Shown in pieces: positions 4,030 through 8,238 of a stretch of DNA of 8,238 nucleotides. The number at the start of each line of letters is the position of its first letter. Positions within the stretch are counted from its first letter, which is position 1. The notes below the pieces were generated by a model. The model was not told where the DNA came from, made no database searches, and saw only the letters and a list, made by a program, of their open reading frames with translations. The position numbers and the translations under genes are program-made. The stretch comes from an uncultured Lachnospiraceae bacterium (GTDB taxonomy: Bacteria; Bacillota; Clostridia; Lachnospirales; Lachnospiraceae), in assembly GCA_947631075.1 (NCBI GenBank), contig CANRJU010000105.1:1-8238 (forward strand), in the 5' to 3' direction.

Positions 4030-5295
4030 CTAATCCATCACTCGCCCGATCTTCACCGGCTGACGGTAATACGCATTCGAGATCTTAATGCCATCGGTCG
4101 GGTTGCTGGCGTGAATCACCTGGCCGCCGCCGATATACATCGCCACATGGTTAATCCGGTATCCGTTGCTGTAGAAGAACAGATCTCCCGGCTTCGGCGA
4201 GCTGACGCTCCTCGTGACGCCCGCCTGCGCCGCCGCATTGTGCGGAAGCGAGTGGCCGTATTTCGCGTACAGGCTCATAGTAAAGCCGGAGCAGTCCGTG
4301 CCACCCGTGAGGCTGGAGCCTCCCCACACATAGGGGTTGCCCAAAAACTGCTTCGCGTACTCCACAATCGATGCCTGGCTGGAAGATACCCCGGAGGACT
4401 TGCTCGCGGAAACCTTCTTCACCTTCACGGCGCGCTTTAAGGAATACTGCTTTTTCACATACTCCTTTGCCACAAAAGCGGTGTCGCTGTCCACGGTAAT
4501 ACAGATAAAGTCGCCCATCTGCGCCTCGATCTCCTCATAGCCGCCGGCGCGCTCCAGCGCGTCTTTGGAGAGATCTTCCTTTTCTATCACGTCCTTGATA
4601 TAATCAAGCGTCAGATTTTCCTTCTTAATGACAAATTCCTCGCCCTCGGAGATCACCGAGTAAATCGGCGCGGACGTAGTGGGCAGCGCGCGGACGCGGA
4701 GCGAATTGGTCTGAATCTCTACGCAGTTGCGTCCCACTTCTTTCGCGAGCTCCTCCGCCTTCTCGTCGGTGGTGAGGTAGGAGGCCTTCACATAGCCCCG
4801 CACATCGCCGGACACGATCTTCGCCCAGCCGTTCTTGATATTGTAAATATGGCAGCCCGCGTTCTTCGTCAGTTTTCCCACGATGGAAGCCCTCTTGGAC
4901 GGCTTCTTGCGGACATTCAGATATGTGTCCACTTTGTTGGCGATGCCGAGACGGCTGTAATTGAGGTTCAGCTCCACATGGGCCGGTTCCTCTGTCGGTT
5001 CTTCCGTTGGCGCCGGTGTCGCCTCCGGTTCCTGGGTCGGTTCCGGGGAAGCCTCTGGTTCTTCCGCCGCGCTCACGGCCGCTCCCGTGACGTCTCCCAC
5101 TCCCAGAAACTGCAGGGATTTTGCCGTCAGCATACCAGCCGCTACATCGCTGCAATACTGATCGATCAGAACGCTGGCGCCTTCCACCTGCTCTTCCGTA
5201 GCCAGTGTCGCAGCCCGCCCTGAAACCACGGCAGTGCCTACCATCAATCCTCCCGCCAGAACAAACGCTAGTATTTTCTTTCCTTTGTTATTCAT
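4030..5295 (-). CDS. Secreted SH3b-NlpC/P60 peptidoglycan hydrolase
   Basis: A 421-residue cell-wall cysteine peptidase (C40 family) that should cut peptide stems of peptidoglycan. In order: Sec signal peptide (basic KGKK, hydrophobic 8-25, likely cleavage near GRA-A, about 28); a short domain; a Pro/Glu/Thr linker (about 78-106, repeats of EPT/EATP type); an SH3b domain (about 117-175, YLNVRKKPS... GWAKI... GYVKASYL); a second, diverged and interrupted SH3b-like region (about 190-285, NSLRVRALPTTS); and a C-terminal NlpC/P60 domain (about 306-421). The catalytic residues are visible: C335 in GGTDCSGF, H383 in RINHVAMY and H395 in VIHASN. The start has GAAGGG 6 nt upstream. It has its own strong promoter (5359-5386) and terminator T3. 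Confidence 0.92.
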   Translation of the reverse strand: MNNKGKKILAFVLAGGLMVGTAVVSGRAATLATEEQVEGASVLIDQYCSDVAAGMLTAKSLQFLGVGDVTGAAVSAAEEPEASPEPTQEPEATPAPTEEPTEEPAHVELNLNYSRLGIANKVDTYLNVRKKPSKRASIVGKLTKNAGCHIYNIKNGWAKIVSGDVRGYVKASYLTTDEKAEELAKEVGRNCVEIQTNSLRVRALPTTSAPIYSVISEGEEFVIKKENLTLDYIKDVIEKEDLSKDALERAGGYEEIEAQMGDFICITVDSDTAFVAKEYVKKQYSLKRAVKVKKVSASKSSGVSSSQASIVEYAKQFLGNPYVWGGSSLTGGTDCSGFTMSLYAKYGHSLPHNAAAQAGVTRSVSSPKPGDLFFYSNGYRINHVAMYIGGGQVIHASNPTDGIKISNAYYRQPVKIGRVMD

Positions 5296-5358
5296 AATTT
5301 ACCCTTCTTGTTCTCCAATTCTTACCTTTTTGTTACAGAAATATTACATTTATTAAGA

Positions 5359-5386
5359 ATTATAGCACATAAAAGGATAATGTCAA
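5359..5386 (-). promoter_or_regulatory. Consensus sigma-A promoter of the NlpC/P60 gene
   Basis: Perfect TTGACA (5381-5386) and perfect TATAAT (5359-5364) with a 16-nt spacer, about 65 nt before the start codon. This implies strong vegetative expression of the hydrolase, independent of the sporulation gene upstream. Confidence 0.85.
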
Positions 5387-5458
5387 CATTTTTTCCAACT
5401 TTTATGAAATTTTCATACTACACTTGTAGACAGCGCTCGCAAATAGTTTTTGATGGCA

Positions 5459-5488
5459 GATAAGAAACTGCTACGCAGCTTTCTTATC
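5459..5488 (-). terminator. Hairpin downstream of spoIVA, no U tract
   Basis: gataagaaactgc pairs with gcag-c-tttcttatc, a 13-bp stem with one bulged base and the loop tac. It starts 32 nt after the spoIVA stop. No T run follows on the minus strand (TGCCATCAAAAAC), so it may be an mRNA-stabilising or weak terminator structure. The rest of 5296-5520 holds only the hydrolase promoter and leader. Confidence 0.5.
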
Positions 5489-5520
5489 GCCCCGTCGCAT
5501 AAGCGCTCCGGAACAGATGT

Positions 5521-6996
5521 TTATATTATAATGCAGACCAGACCTCCGTTGGAGTCGTTGACCACCTTCTGTATGGTGTCCTGGAGCTTTAGCTGGCTCT
5601 CCTCCCCCAGACGGCTGACCTTGGAGCTGATTCCCTCCTCCACCAGCTGTCGGATTGTCTTTCCAAAAATATTGGTGTCAAATATGCCGTCCGGATTTTC
5701 CCGGCCGTTCTGGTTGATGTAGTCGATCAGGTCCTGCGCCTGCTCCTCGCTTCCCACGATGGGTGCAATCTCCGTCTCTATGTTGGCCTGGATCAGATGC
5801 ACGGAAGGACAGCTCGCCTTGATCTTGACGCCGTACTTATTGCCGTGGCGGATCAGCTCCGGATCCGCGATCTGGATTTCATCCTCCGTGGGCGGCACGA
5901 TGCCGTATCCCCGCCCCTTCACCTGATCGCAGGCTGCCGCTATGGCCTCGTACTCCTTTTTCCTGCCCGCCAGCTCCCGCAGCGTGGCGATGAGGTCGAA
6001 CTCCCCCTCGATCGTGGTCCCCACCATATCGCTCAGAATCTCGTAATAGTAGCTCTCTTCAAAATCCAGCGCCAGATTGACAACGCCGTTTTCCAGTTGC
6101 TTATCCCGGACATAGATTTCCTTCATGTAGGGCGCCTCTATGGCAATATTTTCCTCCGTGACGTCCCGCATGGCGTGAAGCCTCCCGATGACCCGGCGGC
6201 ACTGCTCGATCAGATCCGCCTTGAGCCAGTTGTCCATCGAGAGAAATTCCACCCACTTGGGCACGATAAAATTCAGTCTTGTAATGGGAAAATCCGATAA
6301 TACCTGTTCCATGATAAAAAGAGCCTCCTCCCTGGTCATTTCCTTTCCGTTGACGGGCACTACCGCCTTGCCGTACTGCTCCTCCATGCGCCGCGCCCGC
6401 TCCTTTGTCTCCGCCGCCTCCGGCCGGGCCGTATTGAGGATGATGACAAAAGGCTTCCCGGCCTTTTTGCACTCTAAAACGGTATTTTCCTCGGCGCCCT
6501 TAAAATTCTCCGCCGGAATATCGCCAAAGGAGCCGTCCGTCGTGACCACAAGGCCGATGTTGGAGTGCTCGGTGATGACTTTTTTGGTCCCGATGGCAGC
6601 CGCCCGCGAAAAGGGAATCTCCTCCTCGTCCCAGGGCGTTTTCACCATGCGCTCCTTTTCTCCCTCCACGTTTCCCATGGCCTCCGGCACGAGAAATCCC
6701 ACGCAGTCGATGAGGCGGATTCGTCCCGTCTCCTGATTGGGAAAATGAATCTCGGCGCCCTTTTTGGGCACAAATTTCGGCTCCGTCGTCATGATTGTCC
6801 TCCCCGTCGCCGACTGGGGAAGCTCGTCGATGGTCCTGGCCTTCTCGTTTTCATCGGTTATTTCCGGCAGAACCACAAGCTCCATAAATCGCTTGATAAA
6901 TGTGGATTTCCCCGTGCGCACCGGCCCCACTATCCCCAGATAGATTTCTCCGCCCGTGCGCCGGCTCATGTCCTGATACACATTATATTTGTCCAT
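5521..6996 (-). CDS. spoIVA: Stage IV sporulation protein A, spore-coat ATPase
   Basis: A 491-residue SpoIVA, almost the same length as the Bacillus protein (492). In the mother cell it polymerises on the forespore membrane with ATP hydrolysis and forms the base layer on which the coat assembles; it also links coat and cortex formation. The N-terminus MDKYNVYQDMSRRTGGEIYLG is followed by the Walker A motif GPVRTGKST (24-32). Switch-like segments follow (TGRTIMTTEPKFVP, then RLIDCVGFLVPEA). The middle domain and the C-terminal domain, ending NGGLVCIII, are complete. The start is certain from homology, and AAGGGGG lies 5 nt upstream. A sigma-E-type promoter (7032-7060) agrees with known mother-cell control. 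No membrane segment is present, as expected. Confidence 0.98.
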   Translation of the reverse strand: MDKYNVYQDMSRRTGGEIYLGIVGPVRTGKSTFIKRFMELVVLPEITDENEKARTIDELPQSATGRTIMTTEPKFVPKKGAEIHFPNQETGRIRLIDCVGFLVPEAMGNVEGEKERMVKTPWDEEEIPFSRAAAIGTKKVITEHSNIGLVVTTDGSFGDIPAENFKGAEENTVLECKKAGKPFVIILNTARPEAAETKERARRMEEQYGKAVVPVNGKEMTREEALFIMEQVLSDFPITRLNFIVPKWVEFLSMDNWLKADLIEQCRRVIGRLHAMRDVTEENIAIEAPYMKEIYVRDKQLENGVVNLALDFEESYYYEILSDMVGTTIEGEFDLIATLRELAGRKKEYEAIAAACDQVKGRGYGIVPPTEDEIQIADPELIRHGNKYGVKIKASCPSVHLIQANIETEIAPIVGSEEQAQDLIDYINQNGRENPDGIFDTNIFGKTIRQLVEEGISSKVSRLGEESQLKLQDTIQKVVNDSNGGLVCIII

Positions 6997-7052
6997 AAAA
7001 ACCCCCTTGCTTCGGTTTCCTACTGATAACCAGTATATGCAAGGGGGTTTTT
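6997..7052 (-). promoter_or_regulatory. 14-bp inverted repeat holding the spoIVA SD; bidirectional terminator-like
   Basis: Arms 6997-7010 (aaaaacccccttgc) and 7039-7052 (gcaagggggttttt) are perfectly complementary around a 28-nt loop. On the minus strand the downstream arm contains the SD AAGGGGG, and the T5 after it touches the spoIVA ATG. On the plus strand the structure ends in T7. RNA entering from the HD-GYP gene would form a terminator that also hides the SD. RNA started at the sigma-E promoter begins inside the loop and lacks the first arm. Confidence 0.75.
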
Positions 7053-7060
7053 TTATATGA
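7032..7060 (-). promoter_or_regulatory. Sigma-E-type promoter of spoIVA
   Basis: -35-like TCATATA (7054-7060), a 14-nt spacer, then -10-like CATATACT (7032-7039). The sigma-E consensus is roughly KMATATT-N14-CATACANT; the match is 6 of 7 and 6 of 7 fixed positions. The expected start point is near 7025, about 30 nt before the ATG. spoIVA is a known sigma-E gene, which supports the call. Confidence 0.75.
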
Positions 7061-7082
7061 CGGATATTTATTTTTAATATTT

Positions 7083-7130
7083 AAAATAAACGGTATTCAA
7101 AATAAACAGTATTTAAAATAAACGGTCCAA
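7083..7130. repeat. Three 16-bp tandem repeats upstream of the spoIVA promoter
   Basis: Units aaaataaacggtattc (7083-7098), aaaataaacagtattt (7099-7114) and aaaataaacggtccaa (7115-7130). They lie 22-70 bp upstream of the sigma-E -35 box. On the minus strand each unit contains (A/G)CNGTTTATTTT. They could be binding sites for a mother-cell regulator or an AT-rich upstream element; I do not recognise a known consensus. Confidence 0.65.
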
Positions 7131-7132
7131 AA

Positions 7133-7165
7133 CTGCTCCCGCGCGGCCGGACGCTCACGGAGCAG
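7133..7165 (-). terminator. Probable terminator of the DUF342/HD-GYP unit
   Basis: CTGCTCC and GGAGCAG (7-bp stem, arms 7159-7165 and 7133-7139) with a GC-rich loop that can pair further (GCG with CGC), followed on the minus strand by TTTT. The U run is short, so termination may be incomplete; the 14-bp inverted repeat before spoIVA is a second barrier. Confidence 0.5.
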
Positions 7166-7170
7166 AACCC

Positions 7171-7247
7171 TGTCAGATCACGTCGTCGATGACTTCCTCT
7201 AACTCCACAATGTCAGATCACGTCGTCGATGACTTCCTCTAACTCCA
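7171..7247. repeat. Perfect 37-bp tandem duplication, 40-bp period
   Basis: 7171-7207 and 7211-7247 are identical, with the spacer caa between them. The right copy is the last coding part and stop of the HD-GYP gene (MELEEVIDDVI-TGA). The left copy lies beyond the stop, out of frame because 40 is not a multiple of three. The lack of any difference points to a very recent event or an assembly artefact. Confidence 0.9.
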
Positions 7248-7857
7248 TGCGGACCATGCGGAAAATCTCCATGAGCCGCGGGTTGAACACGCCGCACTCG
7301 CCCTCCACGATCCGGTCAAAGGCTTCTTCCTTATCTAAAGCCGGCTTGTAGATGCGGTCGCTGACTAAGGCGTCGTAGGACTCCACCAGCCCCACCACCT
7401 GAGCCGAAATCGGAATGTCGTTGCCGGAAAGCCCCTCCGGGTATCCACTGCCGTCAAATCTCTCGTGGTGGTACATGCACACGTCCGCGCAGCACATGTA
7501 GAATTTATACTCCTCGCTGTCCTTCTCCACTTCCTTGGCCAGATGGAGAAAGAGCTTGCGGCCCTTCCGGGTGTGATTTCTCATAATCTCTGTCTCATCC
7601 TCCGTGAGCCGGCTGGGCTTCTGGAGAATGCTCTCGGAAATCAGGATCTTTCCCGCGTCGTGCATCGCCGCCGCGCCGGAAATATTCTCCCGCTCCTCAT
7701 TGGTCAGCTTGAACTCCGGACAGAACGTCATGACCTTGTCTAACATGATATCGGTCAGCCGCCGGATCTGCTGGCAGTGGCGCTCCGCGGAGAAATCCCG
7801 GCTCTCCACCAGGGAACAGAGATATTCGATCAGGTTCATAACTCCCTGTACTTTCAT
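7213..7857 (-). CDS. HD-GYP-type phosphohydrolase, stand-alone domain
   Basis: A cytoplasmic metal-dependent phosphohydrolase of the HD-GYP class, which usually breaks down cyclic di-GMP. Motifs, numbered from the first ATG at 7866: H30, the HD pair H69-D70 in MHDAGKI, H98, and HHERFDGSGYPEGL (133-146) with the full GYP signature, then SYDALVSDRIYK (163-174). All expected metal ligands appear present. There is no sensor, receiver or membrane domain, and at 214 residues it is little more than the catalytic core. Three ATGs compete: AGAGGGG directly touches the first, so the third (7857, spacing 9) fits best. It begins 16 nt after the DUF342-like stop, so the two are co-transcribed. The 3' end is tandemly duplicated beyond the stop. 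Confidence 0.88.
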   Translation of the reverse strand: MKVQGVMNLIEYLCSLVESRDFSAERHCQQIRRLTDIMLDKVMTFCPEFKLTNEERENISGAAAMHDAGKILISESILQKPSRLTEDETEIMRNHTRKGRKLFLHLAKEVEKDSEEYKFYMCCADVCMYHHERFDGSGYPEGLSGNDIPISAQVVGLVESYDALVSDRIYKPALDKEEAFDRIVEGECGVFNPRLMEIFRMVRMELEEVIDDVI

Positions 7858-7873
7858 TGACATCATCCCCTCT

Positions 7874-8238
7874 CTACTTTGCTACCCGCTCAATCTGATT
7901 ATCCCGCTTCTTGAACTCTATATTGGAGTAGACCTCTCTGACCTGGAAAGGATCTGAGCTGATGTACAGGAGCGTGCCCGGATAGACCCGTCCCTTGACC
8001 TCCACCTTGGCCGCCTTCTGCACGGTCATCTGCGCCATCTTCTCCTCCCTCTTTTTCAAGAGATCCTTCTTTTCCTGTTTTTCCGTGTAAATTGCCTTGG
8101 TCAGCTTGTCGCACAGGGCGGTGATCTTCTCATCCCGCACCGGCTGCTCCATAAACTTGTACAGAGCCGTCTCGCAGGACTTTAACTGGGCGTCTACCTT
8201 GGCGATCTTCTTGGTGAGCTCCTGGTAGGACATCCTGT
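7874..8238 (-). CDS. DUF342/FapA-like protein, C-terminal part (partial)
   Basis: The frame is open to the right window edge, so the Met at 8233 is probably internal. The visible 120 or so residues are a charged coiled coil (about the first 75, with heptad-like KKIAKVDAQLKSCETALYKF) followed by a small beta region: KVEVKGRVYPGTLLYISSD, then VREVYSNIEFKKRDNQIERV. A coiled coil ending in VYPGTxxxI and a final x-F-x-x-x-D-x-x-I strand is the usual C-terminus of DUF342 (FapA) proteins, which are about 500 or more residues long. FapA-like proteins are thought to act in envelope- or regulation-linked polysaccharide or cyclic-di-GMP processes, but function is poorly defined. The family call comes from these last strands only. 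Confidence 0.75.
   Translation of the reverse strand, partial: RMSYQELTKKIAKVDAQLKSCETALYKFMEQPVRDEKITALCDKLTKAIYTEKQEKKDLLKKREEKMAQMTVQKAAKVEVKGRVYPGTLLYISSDPFQVREVYSNIEFKKRDNQIERVAK

Larger units (their letters stand above)
3796..4057. repeat. Right copy of the duplicated intergenic module
   Basis: This is the counterpart of 79-407. It holds the end of the intact NlpC/P60 gene, terminator T3, the GC-rich box (3881-3900), the promoter of the ankyrin gene and the 18-mer gatttgtttaattgttca (3796-3813). Both copies have the same direction, so they form direct repeats around the accessory block of about 3.4 kb. Confidence 0.75.

Noticed and set aside
4625..5155. Long alternative minus-strand frame inside the NlpC/P60 gene
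   Set aside because: The translation is Arg/Gly-rich low-complexity sequence typical of an off-frame reading, and the overlapping hydrolase is clearly the real gene.
5797..6300. Long plus-strand open frame opposite spoIVA
   Set aside because: It is the shadow of a conserved, GC-rich minus-strand gene; the translation has no recognisable domain and no SD or promoter fits.

Overview
The window looks like a chromosomal segment of an endospore-forming, low-to-medium-GC Clostridia member, probably Lachnospiraceae. The spore-coat ATPase SpoIVA (5521-6996) is unmistakable. A secreted SH3b-NlpC/P60 hydrolase with a Pro/Glu/Thr linker, an HD-GYP protein, a DUF342/FapA-type C-terminus and an Rpn-type PD-(D/E)XK protein fit the same group. 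Every supported gene is on the minus strand, so the operons read from right to left.

Right part (about 4000-8238, GC-richer, core-like). The end of a DUF342/FapA-like gene (7874-8238, cut by the window edge) is followed after 16 nt by an HD-GYP-type phosphohydrolase (7213-7857). The 3' end of that gene is tandemly duplicated beyond its stop, and a hairpin with a short U run follows. Next is spoIVA, with a good sigma-E-type promoter. The spacer of that promoter is one arm of a 14-bp perfect inverted repeat, and the other arm carries the spoIVA Shine-Dalgarno (SD) sequence. Then comes the NlpC/P60 hydrolase gene (4030-5295), with a near-consensus sigma-A promoter and a large nested terminator.

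Left part (about 58-4000, visibly more AT-rich, accessory). It holds an ankyrin-repeat protein (3360-3761), a decayed ORF (3145-3357), a double zinc-ribbon protein (2671-3105), a small acidic helical protein resembling polymorphic-toxin immunity proteins (2244-2642), a frameshifted DUF6985-like gene (1765-2201) and, under its own promoters, an Rpn-family nuclease-like gene (408-1280). The four genes from ankyrin to DUF6985-like read like one unit from the promoter at 3823-3851 to the terminator at 1569-1612. They resemble an orphan immunity cassette: no toxin gene is visible.

This accessory block is bounded by two diverged copies of one intergenic module (79-407 and 3796-4057). Each copy has the last codons and stop of an NlpC/P60 gene, a hairpin terminator, a GC-rich box and a promoter-proximal 18-mer. 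This suggests the block was inserted, or duplicated into place, between the NlpC/P60 gene and the gene whose first 19 codons appear at 1-57. The most interesting points are this flanking duplication, the terminator family with compensatory stem changes and one nested hairpin, the one-base frameshift, and the spoIVA leader architecture.
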